Assembly: GCF_000282655.1 (NCBI RefSeq)
Contig: NZ_AKIV01000146.1
Span: 1 to 41,635, forward strand
DNA: 41,635 nt
Source of the DNA: Polaromonas sp. CF318
GTDB lineage: Bacteria > Pseudomonadota > Gammaproteobacteria > Burkholderiales > Burkholderiaceae_C
Direction of reading: 5' to 3'
Part shown: positions 16,245 through 24,226 of the stretch, in pieces
Position numbering within the stretch: position 1 is the first letter of the stretch
Layout of the letters: each line of letters opens with the position of its first letter
Made by a program: the position numbers and the translations under genes
The notes under the pieces: model-generated
Seen by the model: only the letters and a program-made list of their open reading frames with translations
The model's database searches: none
Told to the model about the DNA's origin: nothing

Positions 16245-16733
16245 ATGAGCCATTCAAACCCCGGTAGCCGCGGCACGCAGGAGCAGGCGCGGCGCCAGGC
16301 CATAGACCTGCTGTACCGCGCGTTCAGCGACAAGAACCCCGACCTTCTGGATGCCGCCGTCACCGCCGACTGGGACGACATCCCGCTGGCGCCCGGCCAG
16401 GGCCCCGGGCCCGAAGGCCTCAAGCCCATCATCCGTGGCTTCATCGAAGCGTTGCCCGACGTGCGCATCACGGCCCACGACGTGCTGATGGACCAGGGCC
16501 GCGCCGCCGTGCGCGCCGAGATCACCGGCACCCACCGCGGGCCGCTCTTCGGCATTGCGGCCACCGGCAGGAAGGTCAGCTTTCGCATCCATGAGTTCCA
16601 CGAATTCGAGGGCGAGCGCATCAAGCGGACCTGGCACCTGGAAGACTGGTTCGGCCTCTTCCTGCAGCTAGGCGCCTTTCCCGCGCTCGACAACACCGCC
16701 ACCGACAACACCAACACGAACACCAACAGCTAA
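16245..16733 (+). CDS. SnoaL-like ester-cyclase-family protein
   Basis: 162 residues from ATG 16245 with AAGGA upstream; an in-frame ATG at 16197 has no such site. NTF2-like alpha+beta barrel of the SnoaL type: a first helix with QAIDLLYRAFSDKNPDLLD, then DWDDIPLAPGQGPGPEGLK, FIEALPDVRITAHDVLMDQG, and a late HEFHEFEGERIKRTWHLEDW. This family includes polyketide cyclases and small-molecule isomerases or hydrolases, and many members are uncharacterised. No signal peptide. First gene of a four-gene run; 17 bp before the reductase gene. Likely acts on an intermediate of the same pathway. Confidence 0.82.
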   Translation: MSHSNPGSRGTQEQARRQAIDLLYRAFSDKNPDLLDAAVTADWDDIPLAPGQGPGPEGLKPIIRGFIEALPDVRITAHDVLMDQGRAAVRAEITGTHRGPLFGIAATGRKVSFRIHEFHEFEGERIKRTWHLEDWFGLFLQLGAFPALDNTATDNTNTNTNS

Positions 16734-16750
16734 GCCGTCAAGTACCCGCC

Positions 16751-17674
16751 ATGAAAACACTCCGTATCCACGAATTCGGCAACCCCAGCCTGGCCGTGCT
16801 CGAAGACCTGCCGCCGGCCGAACCCGGCCCCGGCCAGGTATCCCTGCGCATCGAAGCCGCCGGCGTGAACCCGCTGGACCTCAAGATGCTGGCCGGCCAC
16901 ATGCAACAGGTCTTCCCGGTGAGCCTGCCCTATGCGCTGGGCACCGACCTGGCAGGCGTGGTCCTGCATGTGGGCCCCGGCGTGGCCCGCTTCAAAGCCG
17001 GCGACCGCGTCGTCGGCCGCCTCGAGCCCACCGCCGGCGGTGCGTTCGCGCAGGCGGCCGTCGTCCCCGAGCAGGCCTTGAGCCTCATGCCGACCGACAT
17101 GAGCTTCGAGCAGGCCGCCGCCTTGCCCACGGCCGCAGGCACGGCCTGGCTGGCCCTGTCTGGCGCGGGCAAGCTGCGGGCCGGGCAGCGCGTGCTCATC
17201 CATGCGGCCGCGGGCGGCGTCGGCAGCTTCGCCGTGCAGTTCGCCCGGCAGGCCGGGGCGCACGTCATCGCGACGGCCTCGGCGCGCAACCTGGGCCTGG
17301 CGAAGGAGCTCGGTGCCCATGAGGCCATCGACTACCAGCGCCAGGACTTCGCGGCCTTGCTGAGCGACGTGGACCTGGTCCTCGACACGGTGGGCGGCGA
17401 CACGCTGGAACGTTCGTGGCGGGTGCTCTCGCCCCGGGGCGCCGTCGTGAGCACCGTCGACTTTGCCGTCGCGCCTCGCGGTCTTCAGCACGGCTCGTTT
17501 GTGTTCTTCAAGAACGACGCCGCGGCCCTGGACAAAATCCTGGACGCCTTCAAGGCCAAGCAATTGCAGATCGTGCTGGACACCATCCATCCGCTGGAAG
17601 ACGCGCGCGCCGCGCTGGAGCAGGTGGCCGGCGGCCACGCCCGCGGCAAGGTCATCGTGCGGGCATCGCACTGA
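16751..17674 (+). CDS. Zinc-independent NADP(H) quinone-reductase-like MDR enzyme
   Basis: 307 residues, quinone oxidoreductase / zeta-crystallin type of the medium-chain dehydrogenase superfamily. N-terminal GroES-like fold with AAGVNPLDLKM and LGTDLAGVV; the nucleotide-binding AAGGVG is at 153-158 followed by FAVQFARQAGAHVIATAS. It lacks the Cys/His zinc ligands of true alcohol dehydrogenases. It probably reduces a quinone or enone with NADPH in the cytoplasm. It sits between two SnoaL-like genes under the divergent LysR gene; no strong ribosome binding site is seen, so coupling with the upstream gene (17 bp) is likely. Confidence 0.87.
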   Translation: MKTLRIHEFGNPSLAVLEDLPPAEPGPGQVSLRIEAAGVNPLDLKMLAGHMQQVFPVSLPYALGTDLAGVVLHVGPGVARFKAGDRVVGRLEPTAGGAFAQAAVVPEQALSLMPTDMSFEQAAALPTAAGTAWLALSGAGKLRAGQRVLIHAAAGGVGSFAVQFARQAGAHVIATASARNLGLAKELGAHEAIDYQRQDFAALLSDVDLVLDTVGGDTLERSWRVLSPRGAVVSTVDFAVAPRGLQHGSFVFFKNDAAALDKILDAFKAKQLQIVLDTIHPLEDARAALEQVAGGHARGKVIVRASH

Positions 17675-17718
17675 GGCCAATCCTCTTCTTACAGCTTACC
17701 GCTTACCGGAGCCAACCC

Positions 17719-18189
17719 ATGAAAAAAACACTCACCGCCCTCGCCATGGCAAGCGGCCTCGCCGGCACGGCCCTGGCCGCCGACCCCGACGTGGTCCGGG
17801 CACTCTACAGCGACGTGCTGAGCGGCACCACCAGTCCCGACCTTCCCGCGCGCATGGCGAAAGTGCTCTCGCCGAACTGGCAAAGCATAGGCGACTACGC
17901 CAGCCCGGTGAAGACGCGCGACCAGTTCCTGGCGCAACTGCAGCGGGTGAGCGGCGCCGCCCCCAACCTGAGCTGGAAGGTCGAGGAAATGCTGCAGGTC
18001 GGCAATCGCTTTGTGGTCCGCGGCCGCGCCACCGCCACGCCCGTCGCACCCTTCATGGGCGCGCCCGCAACGGGCCGCGGCTTCGAGATCATGGCCATCG
18101 ACATCCACACCGTCGAGGGCGGCCAGATCGTGCTGAGCTATCACGTTGAAGACTGGCATGGGGCTATTGAGCAGCTCCAGCGCCGCTGA
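17719..18189 (+). CDS. Exported SnoaL-like protein
   Basis: 156 residues from ATG 17719. Signal peptide MKKTLTALAMASGLAGTALA cleaved before ADPD. The mature part is an NTF2/SnoaL-like domain with VRALYSDVLSG, WQSIGDYASPVKTRDQFLAQ, VEEMLQVGNRFVVRGRAT and a terminal VLSYHVEDWHGAIEQL. It differs from the cytoplasmic SnoaL protein two genes upstream in being secreted, so the pathway may act on both sides of the inner membrane. 44 bp after the reductase and 21 bp before the metallo-hydrolase gene. Confidence 0.82.
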   Translation: MKKTLTALAMASGLAGTALAADPDVVRALYSDVLSGTTSPDLPARMAKVLSPNWQSIGDYASPVKTRDQFLAQLQRVSGAAPNLSWKVEEMLQVGNRFVVRGRATATPVAPFMGAPATGRGFEIMAIDIHTVEGGQIVLSYHVEDWHGAIEQLQRR

Positions 18190-18210
18190 ACCCAACCCGC
18201 AGGAGCCCCC

Positions 18211-19200
18211 ATGAACCATTACCGTCTTTCCACGGCCCTGGCGCTCTTCACCCTTCTGTCGGTGATGGCCTGCATGCGGGCTTTCGCCGCCGGCCCGGAT
18301 GTCTCGCAGGAAAAGCTCGTCGACCCGACCCATCTCATCGAGGTCAGCCCGGGCGTGCAGGTGATCGAGGACAGGGACCAGATCGTCCTGGTTCCCAACA
18401 TCACCCTCATCAGCGGCAGCGATGCCGTGCTGGTGGTCGACACAGGCCTGGGCCCCGACAGCGCCCGGCGCGTCCTGCAGGTGGCCAGGCGCCTGGCCGG
18501 CACCCGCCGCCTGTACCTGACCACCACGCACTTCCATCCCGAACACGGCTTCGGGGCGCAGGTGTTCAAGGGCGAAGCGACCATCATCTACAACCGCGCG
18601 CAGCGTGACGAGCTGCTCAAGAAAGGGCCCGCCTACCTGCGGCTGTTCAGCGAACGCCTGGGCGTAGGCGCGGCGCTGAAAGAAGTCCGCTTCGTGGCGC
18701 CCGACATCGTCTACGAGCGCGAAGCCGAGATCGACCTCGGCGGGCGCACCGTCCGCCTCAACCACTACGGCCGCGCGCACACGCTGGGCGACCAGGTGAT
18801 CTCCGTCCCCGAACAGGGCGTGTTCATTTTTGGCGACCTGCTGGAGACAAAGTCCTTCCCCATCATGCCCTGGTTCCCCGAAATCCAGGACACGGATGTC
18901 GACCCGCTGAATTGGCGCGAAATCTTCCGCACCGTGGAGCGCGGCCATCCCCAAGTCGTCGTGCCGGGCCATGGCCGCGTGGGCACGGCGGCCGACCTGG
19001 CCGCGGCGGCCAGGCACCTGGACACCGTCCACGCCGAAGTCGCGCGGCGCTGCGCCGCGGGCCAGGACCTGCCCACCCTGCAGAAGGAGCTCACCCCCAT
19101 GCTGCGCGCCCAGCACCCGGACTGGGACTTGCCGCAATGGATCCCGGTCTCGATCCAGGTTTACCATGCGCGCCTTTGTGCGCCGGACAAGGCGCCCTGA
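18211..19200 (+). CDS. Exported metallo-beta-lactamase-fold hydrolase
   Basis: 329 residues. Signal peptide about 1-27 (ALALFTLLSVMACMRAFAAG). The first metal motif reads TTHFHPEHG (His107-x-His109-x-Glu111-His112): Glu replaces the Asp of the standard H-x-H-x-D-H. Later ligands are present in HYGRAHTLGDQ and VVPGHGRVG, and ILFGDLLE-like FIFGDLLE supplies the bridging Asp. It is a periplasmic binuclear-zinc hydrolase of unknown substrate, possibly a lactone or ester. An AGGAG site (GCAGGAGCCCCC) precedes the ATG. Last gene of the LysR-controlled run. Confidence 0.87.
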   Translation: MNHYRLSTALALFTLLSVMACMRAFAAGPDVSQEKLVDPTHLIEVSPGVQVIEDRDQIVLVPNITLISGSDAVLVVDTGLGPDSARRVLQVARRLAGTRRLYLTTTHFHPEHGFGAQVFKGEATIIYNRAQRDELLKKGPAYLRLFSERLGVGAALKEVRFVAPDIVYEREAEIDLGGRTVRLNHYGRAHTLGDQVISVPEQGVFIFGDLLETKSFPIMPWFPEIQDTDVDPLNWREIFRTVERGHPQVVVPGHGRVGTAADLAAAARHLDTVHAEVARRCAAGQDLPTLQKELTPMLRAQHPDWDLPQWIPVSIQVYHARLCAPDKAP

Positions 19201-19316
19201 GAAATCGGTGCTGGGTTTCCTGCTCCTTCTTTCGTGGGGGAGGGAGTGAGGCCAAACCTGCGCCGTGTTTTCCACCGCGCATGGCGCACCGGCACAGCCG
19301 GTGGCATCATCCACCC

Positions 19317-20177
19317 ATGCCCGCCCCGCCCCCGCACCAATGCCGCGTCCTGGCCACGCCGTGGGACGGCGTGTACGGCACCCACATCGACAGCGCGCGC
19401 CACTACCGCCGCCATTCGCACGCCGTGTTTGGTGTGGGGTGGTTGCAGCAGGGCGCGCAGACATCGGCCAGTGGCCGCGGGCAAGTGGAGGCCTATGCCG
19501 GTGACATCCTGATGTGCAACCCCGGCGAGGTGCACGACGGCCAGCCGCTGGGCGGGCCTTCGCGGCGCTGGCGCATGCTCTACCTTGAGCCTGCCGCCAT
19601 GGCCGCCGCGATGGGTGCGCCTGATGCGGCCGCGTTGGAGCTGACCCGCCCCGTCGCCCAGGATGCGCGGCTCAGGCTGGCGCTGGAGCAGCTGCTGTTG
19701 CGCCTCCAGCAATGGAGCGGCGGCGGGCGTGCCGCAGGTGCCGATGCACTCGCCTGCGAAGAGTCGCTGGCGCGCGTCTGCGAACTGCTCACGCGGCGAC
19801 ACACTCTGGCCGCGGAGCGTCCCGCCGAATCCGCCACGGCCATCAACCCGCACATCCACCAGGTGCGTGAGTGCATCGCCGCCGACCTGCTTGCCCCGCC
19901 CACGCTCGCCGGGATGGCGCGCATGGCCGGCCTCAGCCGCTTCCAGCTCTTGCGCCATTTTGAAAAAGCCTTTGGCCTCACGCCCCATGCCTGGCTGCTG
20001 CAACAAAGGGCCGAACGCGCACGCAGCCTGATACGCGGCGGCGCCGGCCTGGCCCAGGCGGCTGCCGCCTGCGGCTTTGCCGACCAGAGCCATATGACGC
20101 GCCTCTTCACGCGCCAGTTCGGCTTCACGCCCGGCGCCTGGCAGCGGGCCACGGCGCGCACGGCCGGCCTGCAATAA
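19317..20177 (+). CDS. AraC-family transcriptional regulator
   Basis: 286 residues from ATG 19317. The N-terminal cupin ligand domain has HYRRHSHAVFGVGWLQQG, GDILMCNPGEVHDGQP and RMLYLEP. The C-terminal pair of helix-turn-helix motifs covers about 190-285: LAGMARMAGLSRFQLLRHFE then FADQSHMTRLFTRQFGFTPG. This cupin-AraC layout is typical of regulators of amino-acid exporters and catabolic genes. A longer in-frame frame reaches back into the MBL gene but has no homology-like content. Its target is not evident; the B3/B4 gene follows 77 bp downstream on the same strand. Confidence 0.88.
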   Translation: MPAPPPHQCRVLATPWDGVYGTHIDSARHYRRHSHAVFGVGWLQQGAQTSASGRGQVEAYAGDILMCNPGEVHDGQPLGGPSRRWRMLYLEPAAMAAAMGAPDAAALELTRPVAQDARLRLALEQLLLRLQQWSGGGRAAGADALACEESLARVCELLTRRHTLAAERPAESATAINPHIHQVRECIAADLLAPPTLAGMARMAGLSRFQLLRHFEKAFGLTPHAWLLQQRAERARSLIRGGAGLAQAAAACGFADQSHMTRLFTRQFGFTPGAWQRATARTAGLQ

Positions 20178-20254
20178 CGTTCAAGACGCCTGCCCGGCCC
20201 AGGGGCAGACTGCGCGGTGTTTCACCTCCTCGCCGACTCATGGAGCGCCCACGC

Positions 20255-20953
20255 ATGTTGTTTCGCCATTCAGACGCCCTTTGGGCCGACTACCCCGCCC
20301 TGGTGCCCGGCGTGCTGCATGCCGGCGGCATCAGCGCCGATGTGGATGTGGGCGCGCAGCTCGCCCGCTTCAATGCCATCGCCCAGGCCCGGCTGGCCGT
20401 CGGCCCTGAAGGCGAGTTTCCCGAGGTGCAGGCCTGGCGGCGCGTGTTCTCCCGCATGGGCCTCAAGCCCACGCAATACCGCTGCGCGTCCGAGTCGCTG
20501 CTGCGCCGCTTTCGCAAAGACAATGCCCTGCCCCCGCTGCACCCGTTGGTGGATTTGTGCAATGCCGTCTCGCTGGCCTTCGCCATCCCGATCGCCGTGT
20601 TTGATGTTGACAAGGTGCAGCAGCAGCTCGAAGTGCGCTACGCCACCGGTGCGGAAAACTACCTGACATTCGGTGGAGAAATTGAGTACCCGGAACCGGG
20701 CGAGGTGGTATTTGCCGATGGCGCCGAACCAGTCAACGCCCATGCGCGCCGCTGGACGAACCGGCAAAGCGGCCTGTCCGCCGTCAGCGCGGGCACACGC
20801 GATGTGCTCATCGTGGCCGAAGCCCTGCATGCCTCGGCGGCCGAAGACGTGGGGCGCTTGCTCAACACCCTTGCGCGGGAACTGGCGGCCGCCTGGCCCA
20901 CCGAACCCAGGGCGCAATTGCTGAGCCGGGCCTCCCCGCGCTTTGAGTTTTAA
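20255..20953 (+). CDS. B3/B4 tRNA-binding-domain protein
   Basis: 232 residues from ATG 20255, which has GGAG nine bases upstream; ATG 20240 is a five-residue-longer alternative. The sequence matches stand-alone B3/B4 domains related to the phenylalanyl-tRNA synthetase beta chain: RVFSRMGLKPTQYRCASESL, LHPLVDLCNAVSLAFAIPIA and LTFGGEIEYPEPGEVVFAD. Such free-standing proteins are suspected to edit mischarged tRNA or to bind nucleic acid or a ligand, without firm proof. No signal peptide. Following the AraC gene suggests control by it. Confidence 0.83.
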   Translation: MLFRHSDALWADYPALVPGVLHAGGISADVDVGAQLARFNAIAQARLAVGPEGEFPEVQAWRRVFSRMGLKPTQYRCASESLLRRFRKDNALPPLHPLVDLCNAVSLAFAIPIAVFDVDKVQQQLEVRYATGAENYLTFGGEIEYPEPGEVVFADGAEPVNAHARRWTNRQSGLSAVSAGTRDVLIVAEALHASAAEDVGRLLNTLARELAAAWPTEPRAQLLSRASPRFEF

Positions 20954-20966
20954 GAAAAACCGGGAC

Positions 20967-21566
20967 TCAGCTCATGGGCTTGTTCACAAACGCGATCACC
21001 AGGCCCCTGGCCGTTACCGTGATGCTGCCCGGCTGCACGCCCATGCTGTCGGGCAGCGCCAGGTCTTGCGGCTTGAGGGTGTGCAGCACCGCGCCCTGCA
21101 GCGCCTGCTCGGCCAGCTGCGGCCCGTAGCTGGCCAGCAGCAGCGAGACTTCCGGCGGCACGCCCTCGAATTGCAGCGTGTTCACGCGCAGTTCGTGCGC
21201 GCGTATCGTCATGTCGCTGGCCTGATAGCGCAGCGCGAAGTCCAGGTCGAAGGTGCCGGGGTAGGCGCGCCGCAGCGACTGGCCGCCGGCTTCGACGGCC
21301 ATCACCGCGCCCAGCCGGTTCTGCTCGGGCATCATGCGCAGCTGCGGCGCCTGCACCGTGATGTCCAGGATGCCGTTGGCGCGCTTGCGCAGCGGAAAGC
21401 GCCTGGCAACCGCGTCCTGCAACTGCGCCGTCGTCACCGTGTAGCTGGGCTGGGCCTGCGCGCCGGACAGCGCGAACCAGGCTGCGCCGCCTATCGCCAG
21501 GCGTGTGGAGGCGGCCAGCAGGCGGCGCCGTTGCGGGGAATGTGGTGGAGACTGTGCTTTCATCAT
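20967..21566 (-). CDS. DUF1439-domain exported protein with Tat-like signal
   Basis: 199 residues. The N-terminus contains RRRLLAAS followed by a weakly hydrophobic stretch and GAQAQ, i.e. a twin-arginine-type signal. The mature part, starting YTVTTAQLQDAVARRFPL, follows the DUF1439 (YceB-like) family, which has a lipid- or hydrophobic-ligand-binding fold related to the SYLF/TULIP-like shape. No lipobox Cys is present, so it should be soluble in the periplasm. Convergent with the B3/B4 gene (13 bp apart). Function unknown. Confidence 0.78.
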   Translation of the reverse strand: MMKAQSPPHSPQRRRLLAASTRLAIGGAAWFALSGAQAQPSYTVTTAQLQDAVARRFPLRKRANGILDITVQAPQLRMMPEQNRLGAVMAVEAGGQSLRRAYPGTFDLDFALRYQASDMTIRAHELRVNTLQFEGVPPEVSLLLASYGPQLAEQALQGAVLHTLKPQDLALPDSMGVQPGSITVTARGLVIAFVNKPMS

Positions 21567-21641
21567 CGCTTCGATGATGCGGTCCGCCCATGGGTTCCCG
21601 CGTCAGCCAATGCCTGGCCCTGCCGGAAGGCAACTACCTGT

Positions 21642-21893
21642 TTACCGCCCCACCACAGACCAGCCGGCCTTCTGGTTGGTCTTGTCGTTCTCGTACTCCC
21701 AGGCCGTGCCGCAGCGGTCGCATTTGTAGCGCGTGATGGTGATCAGGCCATGGCGGCGCGTTTCATGGCGCGGGTCGCCCTGCACCAGCTCCGGGTGGCC
21801 GGGCGCCTTGCGCCAGTGGCGCTGTATGCCCGCGCAGGACTCGCAAAGTTCCATTTTCTTGAGTTCCTGCGCGCGCTGGGGGTCTTGGGTCAT
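21642..21893 (-). CDS. Small zinc-ribbon protein
   Basis: 83 residues, mostly charged, with two Cys pairs, CESC (17-20) and CDRC (58-61), enclosing a region that contains HPELVQGDPRHETRR. It ends with an aromatic strand TAWEYENDKTNQKAGW. Two C-x-x-C knuckles about 38 residues apart suggest a zinc ribbon. It is not a family I can name; small zinc-ribbon proteins of this type are widespread in Burkholderiales. It lies 75 bp upstream of the DUF1439 gene on the same strand. Confidence 0.7.
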   Translation of the reverse strand: MTQDPQRAQELKKMELCESCAGIQRHWRKAPGHPELVQGDPRHETRRHGLITITRYKCDRCGTAWEYENDKTNQKAGWSVVGR

Positions 21894-22060
21894 GGGCTGC
21901 TTTGTGGGGTCGGGGAAATCGGGGCTGGGTTCCGATTGTCGCCTGTGTATTTCCCCGCCGCCAGCGCGGCGACCCTGCTGGCGCAGGGGCGATCATTTGA
22001 CCGGCTCCGGGCACGGGCCTATTCTGGAATCGCCCAGTCACTTCATTCGGGAGACACATC

Positions 22061-22498
22061 ATGTACAAACGAATCTTGCTGGCTTACGACGGTTCCGAAC
22101 CCGGCCAGAAAGCCCTGCTGGACTGCCGCGAGATCGCGCAGTGGAGCGGCGCCTCCCTGACGCTGGTCGCCGTGATGTCCCTGCAGCGGCGGGTGGTCGC
22201 CGCCGAAGGCGTGATCTACGAACAAAGCATCATCGAGGAAGACAAGGCCAGGTACCAGGGCATCCTCAACGACGGCCTGCGCCGGCTCATAGAAGCCGGC
22301 CATGAAGCCCAGGGCGAAGTGCTCTACGGCGAAACCGTCGATGAAATCGTGAGCTACGCCAAACAGACGGACGCCGACCTGATCGTCGTCGGCCACAAAC
22401 ACCTCGAAGGCTGGGCCGCCCGCTGGTGGCGCGGCTCGGTGTCCAAATCGCTGATCGCGCATGCGCCCTGCAGTGTGCTGGTGGTGATTACGCGCTGA
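22061..22498 (+). CDS. Universal stress protein (UspA family)
   Basis: 145 residues, single Usp domain. It opens with MYKRILLAYDGSEPGQKAL and ends with LIVVGHKHLEGWAARWWRGS then VSKSLIAHAPCSVLVV. The second motif corresponds to the ATP-binding G-x2-G-x9-G-(S/T) but is degenerate (GHKHLEGWAARWWRGS), so nucleotide binding is uncertain. GGGAGA precedes the start. Usp proteins accumulate in stress and starvation; no partner is encoded nearby. Confidence 0.9.
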   Translation: MYKRILLAYDGSEPGQKALLDCREIAQWSGASLTLVAVMSLQRRVVAAEGVIYEQSIIEEDKARYQGILNDGLRRLIEAGHEAQGEVLYGETVDEIVSYAKQTDADLIVVGHKHLEGWAARWWRGSVSKSLIAHAPCSVLVVITR

Positions 22499-22556
22499 AC
22501 AGACAACGCGAGCGGGGGCAGGTCAAAGTCTTTTGGTCCCGTTGCCGTATGTCTTT

Positions 22557-22648
22557 ATCTGCGTAAATCTGCGTCATCTGCGGATGTGAGTATTTGAATT
22601 TATCCGCGGATCTGAATTCATCCGCAGATGACGCAGATTTACACAGAT
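22557..22648. repeat. Long palindromic dispersed repeat (copy 1)
   Basis: Two 30-bp arms, 22557-22586 and 22619-22648, are reverse complements with one mismatch; each carries ATCTGCG(T/C) units such as ATCTGCGTCATCTGCGGATG. The 32-base centre holds a perfect 10-bp palindrome ATCCGCGGAT (22602-22611). A related, less perfect copy is at 39104-39230. No ORF lies inside, so it looks like a REP/MITE-like element mobilised in trans or a structured RNA/DNA motif. Confidence 0.75.
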
Positions 22649-22698
22649 TGAAAACAAGGCGACCAACAACGCCAGCAGGGTTTTTTCGGCGGACCCGC

Positions 22699-22729
22699 TT
22701 GACTTCGAGCGCGCTCGAAGTCTTAAAGT
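22699..22729 (+). promoter_or_regulatory. MerR-type promoter with full palindromic operator
   Basis: A -35 box TTGACT (22699-22704) and a -10 box TAAAGT (22724-22729) are 19 bp apart, the over-long spacing that MerR-family activators correct by twisting DNA. Between them a 22-bp perfect palindrome (22701-22722, half-site GACTTCGAGCG) overlaps the -35 box. The start codon of the MerR gene is at 22736, so the predicted transcript starts at or beside the ATG. Confidence 0.8.
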
Positions 22730-22735
22730 CCCCCC

Positions 22736-23152
22736 ATGACCGACGCCCCCACCATTTCCCTGACCATCGCCGAAGCCGCAGAAGCCTCGGGCCTGAGCGC
22801 CTACACCCTGCGTTACTACGAACAGATAGGCCTGATCGCCCCCATAGACAGGCGCAGCGGCGCGCGCCGCTACAACGACGCCGACATGCGCTGGCTCGAT
22901 TTCCTCGTGCGCCTGCGCGCCACCGGCATGTCCATGCGCGACATGCAGCGTTATGCCCAGCTGCTGCGCATAGGCAATGCCTCCGCCGCCAGCACGGCCG
23001 AGCGCCAGGCCCTGCTCGAGGCGCACGCCGAACGCCTTGAGGCCGGGATACGCGCCCAGCGCGAGACCCTGGCCTATATCCGCAAAAAAATCCGCCTCTA
23101 TGAAGAGATGCGCGCTCAACCCCAACACGCCAAACCCGCCAGACGTGCTTGA
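22736..23152 (+). CDS. MerR-family transcriptional regulator
   Basis: 138 residues. The winged helix starts at once: [20 protein letters not shown] then [20 protein letters not shown] dimerisation coiled coil follows (about 80-128, [20 protein letters not shown]). There are no metal-binding Cys, so it belongs to the organic-electrophile or redox-sensing group (AdhR/NmlR/YbbI-like) rather than metal sensors. No Shine-Dalgarno site is possible because the promoter -10 ends six bases before the ATG. The aldo/keto reductase gene starts 52 bp downstream and is the likely target. Confidence 0.92.
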   Translation: MTDAPTISLTIAEAAEASGLSAYTLRYYEQIGLIAPIDRRSGARRYNDADMRWLDFLVRLRATGMSMRDMQRYAQLLRIGNASAASTAERQALLEAHAERLEAGIRAQRETLAYIRKKIRLYEEMRAQPQHAKPARRA

Positions 23153-23204
23153 ACTCCATAACCCTATAGCCCCATCCATCCAACCCATTCAAAGGACAAA
23201 CATC

Positions 23205-24203
23205 ATGATCAAAACCCGTACCCTGGGCCGAAACGGCCCGCAAGTCTCCGCCATCGGTCTCGGCTGCATGGGCATGAGCGAGTTTTACGCCAACCGCGAC
23301 GACGCCGAATCCATCGCCACCATTCACCACGCGCTGGACCAGGGCCTCAACTTCCTCGATACCTCCGACATCTACGGCCCGCACACCAACGAGTTGCTCA
23401 TAGGCAAGGCCATTGCCGGCCGCCGCAAGGACGTGTTCATCGCCACCAAGTTCGGCATCACCCGTGACCCGGCCAATGACAGCGTGCGCGGCGTCAACGG
23501 CCGGCCCGACTACGTCAAGGCCAGCTGCGAGGCCAGCCTCAAACGGCTGGGCATTGAACAGATAGACCTCTATTACCAGCACCGCGTCGACAAAACCGTG
23601 CCGATTGAAGACACGGTGGGCGCCATGGCCGGGCTGGTGCAAGCCGGCAAGGTGCGTTACCTGGGCCTGTCGGAAGCCTCGGCCGCCACCCTCACGCGTG
23701 CCTGCAAGGTCCACCCGATCGCCGCGCTGCAAAGCGAATACTCGCTGTGGACGCGCGACCCCGAAAGCACAGGCACCCTGGCCGCCTGCCGCGAGAACGG
23801 CGTGGCCTTTGTCGCCTATTCGCCGCTGGGCCGCGGCTTCCTCACGGGTGCCTTCAGCAAACCCGAAGACCTGCCCGCCGACGACTACCGCCGCAAGTTC
23901 TCGCCGCGCTTTGCCGAAGAAAACTTCAAACGCAACCTCGCCCTCGTCGATGCCGTCAAAAGCCTGGCCGCCGCCAAAGGCGTCACCGCCTCGCAAATCG
24001 CCCTCGCCTGGGTGCTGGCCCAGGGCGAAGACATCATCCCCATCCCCGGCACCAAGCGCCGCACTTACCTTGACCAGAACATCGCCGCGCTCGATGTGGT
24101 GCTAAGCCCCGCCGATCTGGCCGAGCTCGACAAAGCCTTCCCGCCCGACGCCGCCGCCGGCCTGCGTTATCCCGAATCGTTTTTGGGTTTGGTGAATGCC
24201 TGA
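23205..24203 (+). CDS. Aldo/keto reductase
   Basis: 332 residues from ATG 23205 with AAAGGA upstream. Complete catalytic tetrad: Asp52 and Tyr57 (LDTSDIYG), Lys82 (TKFG) and His126 (YYQHRVD). It ends with the NADPH-binding block [20 protein letters not shown]. It resembles the YakC/AKR13-like group that reduces aldehydes. Together with the upstream MerR regulator and its palindromic promoter it forms an electrophile-response pair, an inference from context. It is related to the reductase at 7892-8902, which lacks the His. Confidence 0.9.
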   Translation: MIKTRTLGRNGPQVSAIGLGCMGMSEFYANRDDAESIATIHHALDQGLNFLDTSDIYGPHTNELLIGKAIAGRRKDVFIATKFGITRDPANDSVRGVNGRPDYVKASCEASLKRLGIEQIDLYYQHRVDKTVPIEDTVGAMAGLVQAGKVRYLGLSEASAATLTRACKVHPIAALQSEYSLWTRDPESTGTLAACRENGVAFVAYSPLGRGFLTGAFSKPEDLPADDYRRKFSPRFAEENFKRNLALVDAVKSLAAAKGVTASQIALAWVLAQGEDIIPIPGTKRRTYLDQNIAALDVVLSPADLAELDKAFPPDAAAGLRYPESFLGLVNA

Positions 24204-24226
24204 CGCTTGAAGGTAGAAGGTAGAGG

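Noticed and set aside
22499..22735. Insertion sequence around the palindromic repeat
   Set aside because: No transposase frame, target duplication or terminal repeat of an IS family is visible; only the palindrome itself.
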